A stretch of 64,000 nt of DNA from DAHUXT01 sp036273675 (GCA_036273675.1 DASUHD010000159.1:7018-71017); one strand, 5' to 3'. Positions 43,142-52,660 are shown, numbered from the stretch's first letter. The notes: generated from the sequence alone by a model not told the origin. Program-made: numbers and translations.

Positions 43142-45331
43142 CTAACCCTTTGCTTCTGGAGTTGTCGTGCCGGCCGCGACGGGCTGTGCATCGAGCGCGC
43201 GCGCCAGAATCTCCGCGATATCTTCGACGCCGAAGTGGTCCTGCGCCTCGACCGCTTTGATGCCATCCTCGAACATCGTGATGCAGAACGGGCAGGCCGC
43301 CGCCAGGGCGTCCGCTCCGGTATCGAGCGCCTCCTGCACGCGCGTGTTGTTGATGCGCTTGCCGATCTTCTCCTCCATCCAGACACGCCCCCCGCCGCCG
43401 CCACAGCAGAACGACCGGTTGCGGTTGCGCTGCATCTCGGTGACGCCGTTGCTGCTAATCACGTTGAGTACCCGGCGCGGCTCGTCGTAGATGTCGTTCC
43501 AGCGGCCAATGAAGCACGGATCGTGATAGGTGAGCTTGCGCGGGTCGAAGCCCTCCGGCAGCTTGAGCTGGCCGCTGTTGATGAGCCGGTCGATAAACTC
43601 TGTATGGTGGATGACCTCGTAGTTACCGCCAAGCTGCGGATACTCGTTCTTGATCGTATTGAAGCAGTGCGGGCAGGTCGCCACTACGGTCTTCACGTTA
43701 TAGGCGCGTCCCGGCGGGACGCCGACGCCGTTATATGAGTGGCTGTCGCCGGAGCCATCTGGCCCGCTGTGCGCGTCCGCCGCGATGGCTGGCTTCTCAG
43801 CGCTGCCAGCCGCCTCGCTCGCGTCTTTGCCAAAGCCGTAGCCGTTGAGCACCTCGATGTTCTGCTGCGCCAGCGTCTGCCAGAGATATTCATTGCCGAT
43901 GCGACGCGCCGGGTCGCCGGTGCAGCTTTCCTCTGGACCCAGGATGCCGAACCTGACGCTGGCATGCTGCATCACCTTCGCGAAGGCCGTGGCAACCTTC
44001 TGGTTGCGCTGGTCAAACGACCCCATGCAGCCGACCCAGTAGAGCACGTCCACTTCCGGGTCTTGGGCAAGCGTAGGTACGTTCAGCGCCTTTGCCCAGT
44101 CGGCGCGTGTGTCGTTCGAGATCTCCCATGGATTGGCGTTGCGCTCCAGGTTGTTGAAGAGCGGCGTCACCTCCTGCGGGAAGCTGCTCTCCTCCATGAC
44201 CAGGAAGCGGCGCATATCATCGATCTTCTGAACGTGCTCGATGGAGACCGGGCAGATTTCGACGCATGCGCCACAGTTGGTGCAGGCCCAGAGCGACTCC
44301 TCCATAATCAGGCCGCCGACCATTGGCTCGGTCTTGGCGCGTTCCTCGGCGGTCTCTGCGCTCACAAGCATTATGCCGCCAGCGGCGAACAGCTCCTCTT
44401 TGACCGACAGGATGATCTCTTTCGGCCAGAGCGGCTTATCGGTGGCAAGCGCGGGGCAGACGCTATTGCAGCGCCCACACTCGGTGCAGGCGTAGCCGTC
44501 GAGCAGCTGCTTCCAGGTGAACTGGTTGATCTTGTGAACGCCGTAGTCCTCGCGCTCCTCGATATTGGGGATGATCTGGAGCGCGCCCTTCGGCTCGTAA
44601 TTGCGGAAGAAGACGTTGAACGGTGTCGCCAGCAGATGCAGGTGCTTCGAGTTCGGGATGTAAATCAGGAAGGTGAGCACGACCAGCACGTTTGCCCACC
44701 ACGCGACGCTCATCAGCGCGGTGGCCGTACCCATTGACATGCCGCTCCACGCCTGACCTACGAGCGCGCCGAATGGCGTCCAGACCTCGCCGCTGGTAGC
44801 GATATAGGCGAAGACCTCAAAGAAGAAGAGCGAGACCAGCACCAGCATAATCAGGCCGAGGATGATGAAGGCATCCACTGGGCTGTGTGACTGGCTTTGC
44901 AACTGTTTCGGGCGCAAGACCAGCCGCCGGAAGGTGAAGATAAGAAGTGCGAGAAACGCGGCGAAGATGAAGAAATCGAGGAGGGCGGCAAATACGCGGC
45001 TGCCAATGATGGGTAGCTCGAAGTGGAAGCCCATTGCCCAGAGGTTGAGCGCGTCGAGTTGGATGATGATGAAGCCCCAGAACGTAAAGAAGTGGGCAAT
45101 ACCCGGCAGCGGGTCGCGCAAGACGCCGCGCTGGCCGAGCACCATCAGCATGAAGAATTTGACGCGGTCGCCCAGGTGGTCGAAGCGGTTCTCCGGCTGG
45201 CCGAGCCGTAGCAGGTTGACCAGCTGGCGAATGCGGAGCAGGAAGGCCACCCAGGCGGCCACCAGCACCACACCAAAGATGACCGGGCCGATGAGGTTGT
45301 CGCCTGTCGGCCAGATTGCGGGGTGACCCAT
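43142..45331 (-). CDS. etfD: Membrane-bound Fe-S oxidoreductase, ETF:quinone reductase type (EtfD)
   Basis: The 729-residue protein has an N-terminal membrane part with about six hydrophobic segments (residues 10-225). Two 4Fe-4S motifs follow: C-T-E-C-G-R-C-N-S-V-C-P (C282-C292) and C-T-N-C-G-A-C-V-E-I-C-P (C350-C360). Two cysteine-rich CCG-type domains like heterodisulfide reductase HdrD come last, ending in F-C-C-G-G-G-G-G. This layout matches EtfD/EMO, which passes electrons from EtfAB to menaquinone. It follows etfB-etfA in the same direction. ATG 45331 has GGAG upstream. An insert of about 50 Ala/Gly/Ser-rich residues sits in the first CCG region. Confidence 0.9.
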   Translation of the reverse strand: MGHPAIWPTGDNLIGPVIFGVVLVAAWVAFLLRIRQLVNLLRLGQPENRFDHLGDRVKFFMLMVLGQRGVLRDPLPGIAHFFTFWGFIIIQLDALNLWAMGFHFELPIIGSRVFAALLDFFIFAAFLALLIFTFRRLVLRPKQLQSQSHSPVDAFIILGLIMLVLVSLFFFEVFAYIATSGEVWTPFGALVGQAWSGMSMGTATALMSVAWWANVLVVLTFLIYIPNSKHLHLLATPFNVFFRNYEPKGALQIIPNIEEREDYGVHKINQFTWKQLLDGYACTECGRCNSVCPALATDKPLWPKEIILSVKEELFAAGGIMLVSAETAEERAKTEPMVGGLIMEESLWACTNCGACVEICPVSIEHVQKIDDMRRFLVMEESSFPQEVTPLFNNLERNANPWEISNDTRADWAKALNVPTLAQDPEVDVLYWVGCMGSFDQRNQKVATAFAKVMQHASVRFGILGPEESCTGDPARRIGNEYLWQTLAQQNIEVLNGYGFGKDASEAAGSAEKPAIAADAHSGPDGSGDSHSYNGVGVPPGRAYNVKTVVATCPHCFNTIKNEYPQLGGNYEVIHHTEFIDRLINSGQLKLPEGFDPRKLTYHDPCFIGRWNDIYDEPRRVLNVISSNGVTEMQRNRNRSFCCGGGGGRVWMEEKIGKRINNTRVQEALDTGADALAAACPFCITMFEDGIKAVEAQDHFGVEDIAEILARALDAQPVAAGTTTPEAKG

Positions 45332-45425
45332 GGCAGTCGCTCCTTTGCCAGAATTGAGGTGAGCGGCAGAAAGCATCCACCTCTCTGCCGCTCAAACGAG
45401 ATCACAATGGTCGCCAGTGGCAGGG

Positions 45426-46469
45426 TTAGCTGCCCTTGCGCGCTTTGACCAGCGCCGTCAACTGCGGCACGACGACGTTCAAGTCGCCGACAATGCCCAG
45501 ATCGCAGAACGAGAAGATCGGCGCATCTTTGTCTTTGTTGATGGCAATAATCAGGCCGGATGTACCCATGCCCGCCTTATGCTGCACCGCGCCCGAGATG
45601 CCACAGGCGATATAGACCGTCGGCTTGACCGTCTTGCCGGTCTGACCCACCTGGTGCGCGTATGGCACCCAGCCAGCGTCCACCGCCGCGCGCGACGCTC
45701 CGACGCTTGCTCCCAGCGCCGTCGCCAGGTCTTCGATCTGCGCGAAGCCCTGCGGACCACCAAGACCGCGCCCGCCAGAGACGACGATTTGCGCCTCTTC
45801 GAGCTTGGCGCGGCTGGCTGCGGGCATCCAGATGTCGTGGCCGTCGGGCGCTTTGCCCAGATGTCCAGCTTCTGCCGCGCCCTCAGTTCCGAAGGGGCCA
45901 GAGATCTTCGCGCCGTTGGAGGGAGCCGCGGGCGCTGGCACGTTCTCGACATTGGCCGTGCCGCCGACGCGATTCGTCGGGAAGGCATTCGGGCGAGCGC
46001 CGAGCAGCCGCGTTCCCTCACCCTGGAAGGCCATCTTCACGGCTTGCGAGCCACCGAAGGCGGGGACAGTCATCATGACCTCGCCATTTTCGACGGTGAC
46101 ATCGCCAACATTATATTCGATGCCCAGGCCAAGCCGCGCAGCCAGCCGCGCCGAGACATCGCGCCCGTAATTCGTGCCGCCGAAGAGCACCAGGCGTGGC
46201 TGATGTTGCTGGATCAGCGCCGCTAGCGCCTCCACATGTGGCTGCGTCAGGTATTCGTCGTAGACGCTGCTCTCAGAAGCGTAGACCGTCTGTACTCCGC
46301 ATGCCCCCAGGTCGGCCGCGGCGGCCTGTGTGTTCGTGCCGAGGGCGACGGCCGCGGACGATCCGCCCAGCGTGCCTGCCAACTCGGCGGCCTTGCTCGC
46401 CAGTTGGAGCGAGATGCTCGCCAGCTTGCCGCCGTTGATTTCCGCCAATGCCCAAACGTCGTTAGCCAT
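45426..46469 (-). CDS. etfA: Electron transfer flavoprotein subunit alpha
   Basis: EtfA carries the FAD of the electron transfer flavoprotein. The 347-residue protein has the N-terminal alpha domain and the C-terminal FAD-binding signature V-V-S-G-G-R-G-L-G around residue 230, then V-G-Q-T-G-K-T-V and A-I-N-K-D-K-D-A-P-I-F. It is separated by 2 bases from etfB. A Pro/Ala-rich linker near residues 175-190 joins the domains. Confidence 0.96.
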   Translation of the reverse strand: MANDVWALAEINGGKLASISLQLASKAAELAGTLGGSSAAVALGTNTQAAAADLGACGVQTVYASESSVYDEYLTQPHVEALAALIQQHQPRLVLFGGTNYGRDVSARLAARLGLGIEYNVGDVTVENGEVMMTVPAFGGSQAVKMAFQGEGTRLLGARPNAFPTNRVGGTANVENVPAPAAPSNGAKISGPFGTEGAAEAGHLGKAPDGHDIWMPAASRAKLEEAQIVVSGGRGLGGPQGFAQIEDLATALGASVGASRAAVDAGWVPYAHQVGQTGKTVKPTVYIACGISGAVQHKAGMGTSGLIIAINKDKDAPIFSFCDLGIVGDLNVVVPQLTALVKARKGS

Positions 46470-46471
46470 CG

Positions 46472-47248
46472 TTAAAGCACCTTCTGTTCCGCGAGGAAAG
46501 CTACGACACGCTCGGCGGCGCCGTCGTTGCCCACGTAGATTTCGCCCTTACGCTGCGTCGCGATCTTCTCCGCGCTGAGCGCCTTCTCACCAGACGCGCC
46601 CGCCCCGACCTTGCTACCATCGATGCCGAGGTCCGCCAGGCTCATCGTGTCGATGGGCTTCTTCTTCGACTGCATGATGCCCTTCATCGAAGGGTAGCGC
46701 GGCTCGTTGATCGACTTCATGACGCTGACCAGCGTGGGCGTCTGGGCCTCGACGACGTTGTAGCCGACCTCCGCCGCGCGCTCGATCTTCGCGGTTGTGC
46801 CGTCAACATCCAGTTTGGTGGCGAAGGAGAGCAGGGGAAGCCCCAGCAATTCGGCGACGGCGCTTGGCACGATGCCGCCATACGAATCGGCGGCGGCGCT
46901 GCCGAACAGCGCCAGATCGAAGCCGATGTGTTGGAGCGCGGCCGCCAGCACGCGCGCAGTGGCGACGACGTCCGACCCTGCCAACGCTGGATCGGTCACC
47001 AGCACGCCACGGTCGGCCCCCATCGCCAGCGCCTTGCGAATCGTGTCGGTGGCGGTGTCTGGCCCCATACAGACGACGACGGTCTCGCCGCCGTGTTTCT
47101 CCTGCTGGCGCAGCCCCTCCTCGATGGTGTATTCATCGAACGGGTTGATGATCGCGTCCTCTTTGCGCCGCTCCAGGCGCATATCGGCGCCGAAGCGTTT
47201 CTCCGCCGTGGTTGACGGCGTCTCCTTCATGCAGATAACAATCTTCAC
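46472..47248 (-). CDS. etfB: Electron transfer flavoprotein subunit beta
   Basis: The 258-residue EtfB begins V-K-I-V-I-C-M-K-E-T-P, the family N-terminus, so the GTG at 47248 is chosen even though no Shine-Dalgarno is close. It has N-P-F-D-E-Y near residue 36, M-G-P-D-T-A near 60 and the AMP-binding A-D-S-Y-G-G-I-V-P near 120. With EtfA and EtfD it forms an electron path from acyl-CoA dehydrogenases to quinone. AGGAGG about 60 bases upstream has no start codon at a useful distance. Confidence 0.95.
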   Translation of the reverse strand: MKIVICMKETPSTTAEKRFGADMRLERRKEDAIINPFDEYTIEEGLRQQEKHGGETVVVCMGPDTATDTIRKALAMGADRGVLVTDPALAGSDVVATARVLAAALQHIGFDLALFGSAAADSYGGIVPSAVAELLGLPLLSFATKLDVDGTTAKIERAAEVGYNVVEAQTPTLVSVMKSINEPRYPSMKGIMQSKKKPIDTMSLADLGIDGSKVGAGASGEKALSAEKIATQRKGEIYVGNDGAAERVVAFLAEQKVL

Positions 47249-47338
47249 CAGAAATCGCGGCGCAACGGCTCCAGGTTTTGGAGTGGAGAGAGCGCCGCTC
47301 CTCCTTTCAATAACACTACTTAGCACAAACTACAAACC

Positions 47339-47367
47339 AAAGTGTATCCTAAGTTGTGATACACTTT
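47339..47367. repeat. Palindrome across the tnpB start
   Basis: AAAGTGTATC (47339-47348) and GATACACTTT (47358-47367) form a perfect 10-bp inverted repeat with a 9-base loop. It overlaps the tnpB GTG and lies 91 bases upstream of the divergent etfB start. It may be a left-end hairpin of an IS200/IS605-type element or a regulatory site. Confidence 0.55.
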
Positions 47368-48483
47368 ATTGTGAAACGAACCCTGCTTGTCAAATTAGCA
47401 CCGACGCCTGAACAGCATGACGCCTTGTTGCGGACGTTGAAGGTATTCAATGCCGCTTGCAATGCGATTGCTGGCGTAGCGTTTCGTGAGCGGTGCGCCA
47501 ACAAGATTGAACTGCAAAAGCTCCTCTACTACGACATCCGTAAGCAATTCGGTTTGTCGTCGCAGATGACCATACGCGCCATAAGCAAGGTCACTGAAAC
47601 ATATAAGCGCGACAAGCAGCGACAGCCGCATTTTTGCACACGTGGCGCAATGATCTATGACGAACGGATCTGTTCGTTTCCTGATGTTGACCATGTGTCG
47701 CTTTTGACGTTGGATGGACGAGTCCTCCTCCCCGTTCGTTTTGGGGCCTATGCAAAAGACTTGATGCAGTGCGCGCGTGGACAACTTGGTTTGCTGTACC
47801 GTACACGCAGCAACACCTTTCTGCTGGCGATTACAATAAATTCGCCTGAACCACCGATTACAAACGCTAACGACTTCATAGGTGTTGACTTGGGCATCAT
47901 CCAATTGGCAACAACCTCGGACGGTGAATTCCTCAATCATGCCTCTGGCCCAAAACACGCTCATGTCAATCAAGTACGCGCCCGCTACGGCCGCTTCCGT
48001 CAAAAGCTGCAAAAGAAAGGTACAAAATCGGCAAAACGCTTGCTCAGAAAACGCAGCGGGCGTGAAAAGCGCTTTACGAGAGATGTGAACCATTGTTTGT
48101 CGAAGGCGATTGTCAACACGGCGAAAGGCACTTCTCGTGGGATTGCCCTGGAAGACTTGCAGGGTATACGAGCCCGTGCGAAGGGAACGGTTAAGCGCCA
48201 ACGGAGAGTGTTGCATAGTTGGAGTTTTTTCCAACTTCGCGCCTTCATCGCCTATAAGGCGGCCCTCGCAGGCGTGCGCGTGGTCTACGTCAACCCGGCG
48301 TATACCAGCCAGACCTGTAGCGCCTGTGGGCATTGTGAGAACGCCAATCGTCGGACTCAATCGCAATTCCTCTGTCATTCCTGTGGGTTCTCCGCCCATG
48401 CCGATGTAAACGCGGCAGTGAACATTCGTGTTCGCGGCCGGGCGGCTGTCATTCCGCCAGACGCGGCGGCCCTCACAGGCTAG
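47356..48483 (+). mobile_element. tnpB: Solitary TnpB (IS200/IS605-type RNA-guided nuclease gene)
   Basis: The 375-residue TnpB has an intact RuvC active site: D178 in G-V-D-L-G, E266 in A-L-E-D-L, and D350 in H-A-D-V-N. The zinc finger cysteines C321, C324, C340 and C343 are complete. The start is GTG, with a second GTG five codons later. No tnpA transposase is present, so this is an IS1341-like or domesticated copy. TnpB proteins use an RNA from the element's right end to cut DNA. It sits between etfB and an MFS gene without breaking either. Confidence 0.9.
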
Positions 48484-49015
48484 TTGCAAGCTCCTGGCTC
48501 CGGCCAGTAGTAGATGACCGGGTCGTACCTCCAGATACCGCTAGCGGCCTGCGCGGGAGTATCAGCGGCCAGCACGCAGTCGCGGGTCACCGAAACAGTC
48601 GGGTGTTAGCTGGGCCGCTCGCGCGGCGATGAGTCGAGCGGTGGGTCGTCGACCGGCAGGAATCGTTCGGCAGGTATGAATGCCGATGACATAAGCGCCG
48701 AAAGCATACGAGACGAACGCCCTTGTCCGCTCAAGACAAATCATTGGAATTGTAGCTGGGCCGGGAATAGCCTGTCAATGTGTAGCTGGCTGACGCACCG
48801 GGCCGCGAGGTGGCTCGGCGGCTGCCATTCTCCAGGTTCGGCGTGCTCCTATCGATTGTTGGTGGGGCCTGTGGCGCTGCGCAGTATCTCTTCTGGCCCA
48901 TTGGACAGGGTTTCGTGGCAAGGTCAAGTGGTACGATATCCTTCATACACTGATGAGAAACGTGATACCGTGACAGCGCACAGATTGTGACAGAGTCGTG
49001 AGGGTGGGAGAGCAC
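48484..49015. other. 532-base gap after tnpB
   Basis: The region contains the presumed right end of the TnpB element and the upstream region of the MFS gene. Small frames on both strands (for example 48676-48990) lack support. The MFS promoter is not clear; TACACT at 48946-48951 is a possible -10. Confidence 0.5.
48667..48686 (+). ncRNA. Candidate right-end / guide-RNA hairpin downstream of tnpB
   Basis: TCGGCA and TGCCGA form a 6-bp stem with loop GGTATGAA, 183 bases after the tnpB stop. Guide (omega) RNAs of TnpB are made from the 3' end of tnpB through the right end of the element. The true RNA ends are not determined, and the hairpin is weak evidence by itself. Confidence 0.3.
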
Positions 49016-50389
49016 ATGGGGAGCGTGCGCGCCTGGTTCAGTGGGCGGAGGCCGATGTTGCCGCACTATTCGCGCAACGTCAACCTCATCCTCCTCTATA
49101 CATTGGGCAAGGGCTTCCAGATATTTATTGCCCAGGTTACCACCAATCTCTATGTCTTTAGTCTGGGCTACCCCAAGGATTTCATCGGGCTGTTCGCCGC
49201 GATGCCCGCGATTGCGGCGCTGTTCGCGGGTATCCCCCTCGGGTTTCTGGCCGACCGCATTGGGCGCAAACCGCTGCTGCTGATTAGTGGTCTCCTCAAT
49301 CCGTTGGCGCTGGTAGCGGTTGGCCTGAGCACTTCTATCCCCATGCTGCTGATCGCCAGCTTTCTCAATGGGGTCTTCGGCTCTGCCTATTGGGTGACGA
49401 TCCTGCCTATTCTCACCGAGAGCACCAGAGAAGATGAACATGTTGGCGTGCTGGCCATCAACAGCTTTTTGCTGCTCGGTGTCGGCGCGATTGGCAGCCT
49501 CATTGGAGGCCTCATCCCTGAACTCGTCTCGGTCATCATCCAGCAGCCAGCGCTCTCGCCGATCCCGTTGCGTTTTGGCCTCCTGGCGGCGGCCCTTGTC
49601 ACCTTTCTGCCGGTGCTTCCGCTGTTCACGCTCGACGCCTTGCCGTCATCGCGCTCGAGAACCGAGGCAGTTCCCGCTCCCGCTCCAGATATGTCGTCCG
49701 CCAACGCAGGGTCTGTTCCGCAACGAGCGCCAGAGCGGATGGAACGGAAGGCGTTAGTCGTGTTGTTCGTGAAGCTTCTGCTGCCCGATATGCTCGCAAC
49801 GACGGGCGAAGGCACAGTGGTCGGACTGCTTCAGCTCTACTTCGTGATCCAGTTCAACATGCAACCGGGTTCATTGGGGACGCTCTTCACGCTAGCAGGT
49901 CTGATCGGCGGGGCGACCGCACTCAATGCGCCGCGCATTGTGCGCCGCTGGGGCAAGCTTCGCACGGCGACGACGATGCAGTATCTCAGCGCGCCCGCGA
50001 TGCTGCTCACCGGGTTCGCGCCGGTGCTGCCATTGGCTGCCGCAGGGGAATTCTCACGTATTGTGCTGCGGGGCCTCTTCGATCCCACCTACGCGTCGTT
50101 CACGATGGATCAAGTTTCATCGCGCTACCGGGCAACACTGAGTGGCTTCTATAGCGTTACCTGGAGTCTGGGTTTCGCTATTGGCCCGACGCTGGCTGGC
50201 TGGCTATTCCAGCATGTTGGTCCGACGCCAGTGTTTATCGTCGGCGCCATCTGTCTGACCAGCGCGGCGACGTTACTGCGGATCTTCTTCGGCACGGGTT
50301 CGCGTCCATCCGCGCCGCGTGGCGAGGCAGGGGACACTCTGCCACTTGAGGATGCGCCTGCGAGCAGCATGCCTACCCCTGCGCACTGA
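49016..50389 (+). CDS. Major facilitator superfamily transporter
   Basis: The 457-residue protein has about 12 membrane segments in two halves, with a hydrophilic central loop around residues 215-245. The MFS loop motif G-F-L-A-D-R-I-G-R-K-P near residue 80 is intact. ATG 49016 follows GGGAG; a GTG at 48998 is the frame limit. The C-terminal 40 residues are hydrophilic and Pro/Ala-rich. The substrate is unknown; a drug or metabolite exporter is plausible. Confidence 0.9.
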   Translation: MGSVRAWFSGRRPMLPHYSRNVNLILLYTLGKGFQIFIAQVTTNLYVFSLGYPKDFIGLFAAMPAIAALFAGIPLGFLADRIGRKPLLLISGLLNPLALVAVGLSTSIPMLLIASFLNGVFGSAYWVTILPILTESTREDEHVGVLAINSFLLLGVGAIGSLIGGLIPELVSVIIQQPALSPIPLRFGLLAAALVTFLPVLPLFTLDALPSSRSRTEAVPAPAPDMSSANAGSVPQRAPERMERKALVVLFVKLLLPDMLATTGEGTVVGLLQLYFVIQFNMQPGSLGTLFTLAGLIGGATALNAPRIVRRWGKLRTATTMQYLSAPAMLLTGFAPVLPLAAAGEFSRIVLRGLFDPTYASFTMDQVSSRYRATLSGFYSVTWSLGFAIGPTLAGWLFQHVGPTPVFIVGAICLTSAATLLRIFFGTGSRPSAPRGEAGDTLPLEDAPASSMPTPAH

Positions 50390-50475
50390 GCGCGCTGTGT
50401 TAGAATGCCTGCGGATCAGTGACCCAGTGGCAAGGGCGCTATGGCAACGCAGCCGATTCGAGGAGGAGGCGGACT

Positions 50476-51186
50476 ATGATACCATCTCAGTCGGACTCAG
50501 GCGAAGCGATTCCCCAGGTGGAGGCGGTCTTCCTCCTCGACTGCGACAACACCTTGCTCGATAATGATGCCGTCAAGACTGACATGGATGCGCAACTGCG
50601 CGAGCTGCTCGGCGTCACGATGGCCGAAACGTTCTGGCGCGAATACGAAGAGGTGCGTCGGCTGACCGGTACGGTTGACCTGCCGCTCACCTTCGAGCGC
50701 GTCGAGGAGCGTCACCCCGACCCAGCCAGCGCGGCGCTGCTCCGCTCCATCATCATGGATTATCCGTTCGCCAGCCGTGTCTTCCCGGAAACTATGCCAA
50801 CCCTTGCCTATCTCAAGACCCTTGGCCTACCGACCATTGTCTCCGATGGTGACAGCGTCTATCAGCCGCACAAGATCGAGCACAGCGGGCTGGCGGCGGC
50901 GGTCAACTGGCAGGCGGTTATCTACGTCCATAAAGAAGACCACATCGACGAGATTATGGCGCGCTGGCCCGCACCGTTCTACGTTGTGGTAGATGACAAG
51001 GGGCGCATACTCACCGCGCTGAAGCGCCGCATGCCCGACCGCTTCGTGACGGTTCACGTGGCGCAGGGCCACTATGCCCAGACGGCGCCAGCCGAGACGC
51101 CGCCGCCTGATATCAGCATTACGTCCATCGGTGAGTTACGCGACTTCACACTGGCCGATCTCCGCGCCCATCTGCGACCACGGTAA
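50476..51186 (+). CDS. HAD superfamily hydrolase
   Basis: The 236-residue protein is a HAD-type phosphohydrolase. Motif I is L-L-D-C-D-N-T-L-L near residue 21, motif II I-V-S-D-G-D near 120, and motif III with the basic residue and V-V-V-D-D-K-G-R near 175. GAGGAGG precedes ATG 50476. TGT-TAGAAT at 50398-50406 is a possible extended -10. It ends 2 bases before the stop of the convergent methyltransferase. The substrate is unknown. Confidence 0.85.
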   Translation: MIPSQSDSGEAIPQVEAVFLLDCDNTLLDNDAVKTDMDAQLRELLGVTMAETFWREYEEVRRLTGTVDLPLTFERVEERHPDPASAALLRSIIMDYPFASRVFPETMPTLAYLKTLGLPTIVSDGDSVYQPHKIEHSGLAAAVNWQAVIYVHKEDHIDEIMARWPAPFYVVVDDKGRILTALKRRMPDRFVTVHVAQGHYAQTAPAETPPPDISITSIGELRDFTLADLRAHLRPR

Positions 51187-51188
51187 TG

Positions 51189-52013
51189 CTAGCCCGTGAC
51201 GGCTGCCCGCGCCACTTTGAATGAGTGCGGTGAGTTTTGCGGAGTATCCATCTTGCCCTTATAGTAGCGCTCAGTCCAGGCGGTGAGTTGGCGGACGGAC
51301 TCGGCGAAGGCGGCGTCGGGCGCAGGCCAGGTGCGCGACCACGTCCGGCTGGCGATGTACTGGAGCGCCGAACGCGGCGTCTGCTCCACCTCCCAGGTGA
51401 CCAGCGTCTCGATGGTGACGGTCAGCCCGCGCCGCGTCAGTTCATCCACAATCGCCTGGAAGCCCGGCGCGCCAACGGTGATCGGCGGATGCCCCAATCG
51501 TGCGATGATGTCGCGCCACTGATCCTGGATTAGCGCGTGGGGATAGCCTCCGCCATGCACATCCTGCCCGATGAGCAGCGCGCCATCAGGGCGCAGCGCG
51601 CGCAGCGCCTCGTCTAGCGCCTTGCGCCATTCTGGCACGAGGTGCAGCACATGCACCCCCACCGCCGCGTCGAAGCTGCCGTCGGCGAAGGGAAGCGCCG
51701 TCATGTCCGCCATCTCCAGTGTCAGGTCTCCCCATGGGCGCTCCGGCTCCGCTACCTGTTGTTGCGCCAGTTTCGCGCGCAGGCGCTCGACCATCAGCGG
51801 CGAGATATCCACCCCAGTGACGTTCACCCCTTTGCGCAGCAGTGGTAAGGCGATACGCCCGGTGCCAATGCCGATCTCCAACAGGCGACTTCCGGCGGCC
51901 ACCGGCCCCACGCGCATTAATCCCGTGGCAATCTCCTCCGCCACCTCGGCGGAATACCCACGCGTGTCATCATAGCGGTCGGCGACGGGATCGAACGAAA
52001 TAGAGCCGGACAT
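51189..52013 (-). CDS. SAM-dependent methyltransferase
   Basis: A 274-residue class I methyltransferase. The SAM-binding motif I is L-L-E-I-G-I-G-T-G-R near residue 47, followed by V-T-G-V-D-I-S and the motif D-M-T-A-L-P-F-A-D near 100. ATG 52013 follows AAGGGTG. The gene lies 57 bases downstream of a GNAT gene in the same direction. The methyl acceptor is unknown. Confidence 0.88.
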   Translation of the reverse strand: MSGSISFDPVADRYDDTRGYSAEVAEEIATGLMRVGPVAAGSRLLEIGIGTGRIALPLLRKGVNVTGVDISPLMVERLRAKLAQQQVAEPERPWGDLTLEMADMTALPFADGSFDAAVGVHVLHLVPEWRKALDEALRALRPDGALLIGQDVHGGGYPHALIQDQWRDIIARLGHPPITVGAPGFQAIVDELTRRGLTVTIETLVTWEVEQTPRSALQYIASRTWSRTWPAPDAAFAESVRQLTAWTERYYKGKMDTPQNSPHSFKVARAAVTG

Positions 52014-52070
52014 AGCGTCACCCTTCACTGTTCTCAGAAAAAAGACCCACAAGCACTATCGCGCGGGTCG

Positions 52071-52541
52071 TCAGCATTCCTCGGTTGGCGGCAGACCGCG
52101 CTGCTTGGAGAAGCGCACTGAGGAGATGGTATAGCCACGGCTCCGGTAGAGTTGAAGCGCCGCCTCGTTGTCGGGCGAGGTGGTCAGTTCGACGTTCGCG
52201 AACGCGTGCTCTTCGAGAAAGAAGTGCTCCGCCGCATCGAGCAGATGCATGGCGACGCCGCGACGACGTGAGGCGGGATGCACCAGCAGTTCATGGATGT
52301 AGCCGACCAGTTCTTCGCGCTCAGGCTGCACCTGGGCAGTGGCCAGCAACAGCCCAACCAGCATCTCTTCCTCGTCCCCTGTGCCTTCGACCGCCACCCA
52401 GAGCAGCCCCTGGCCTGTTTTCAGCAGCGCCAGGCTTGCCCGTCCACGCGCGGTCGCGGAGGGAATGGAGGTGCGGGCCGCGATCCGGTCGGCATCGGTT
52501 GCCAGGCGGACGCTGATGGGCCGCTCGCTCACCGTGGTCAC
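52071..52541 (-). CDS. GNAT family N-acetyltransferase
   Basis: The 156-residue product is a GNAT acetyltransferase. The acetyl-CoA segment is I-H-E-L-L-V-H-P-A-S-R-R-R-G-V-A near residue 90, and N-E-A-A-L-Q-L-Y-R-S-R-G-Y near residue 130 is the typical closing motif. It has a GTG start after AAAGGGTG. The substrate is unknown. Confidence 0.87.
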   Translation of the reverse strand: MTTVSERPISVRLATDADRIAARTSIPSATARGRASLALLKTGQGLLWVAVEGTGDEEEMLVGLLLATAQVQPEREELVGYIHELLVHPASRRRGVAMHLLDAAEHFFLEEHAFANVELTTSPDNEAALQLYRSRGYTISSVRFSKQRGLPPTEEC

Positions 52542-52631
52542 GCTGCTTCACCCTTTCTACATCGGAGACGTTCCGCGCGCCGCACAGCCAGCAGCGTCTT
52601 TGATTCAGTATATCAAACGTTGCGAAAAAAC

Positions 52632-52660
52632 TTGACGCGCCACTCTATCGCGGCTACGCT
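52632..52660 (+). promoter_or_regulatory. Possible promoter of the LLM oxidoreductase gene
   Basis: TTGACG (52632-52637) and TACGCT (52655-52660) are 17 bases apart. The -10 is weak, but the position is suitable, 40 bases before the start. Confidence 0.4.

Noticed and set aside
43739..44737. 332-codon plus-strand frame opposite etfD
   Set aside because: The minus strand holds Fe-S motifs; the plus frame is a compositional artefact.
47395..48489. 364-codon minus-strand frame opposite tnpB
   Set aside because: The plus strand has a complete RuvC site and zinc finger; the opposite frame has no known features.
48676..48990. 104-codon plus-strand frame before the MFS gene
   Set aside because: No start signal, unusual composition and no motif; more likely part of the tnpB right end and MFS upstream region.
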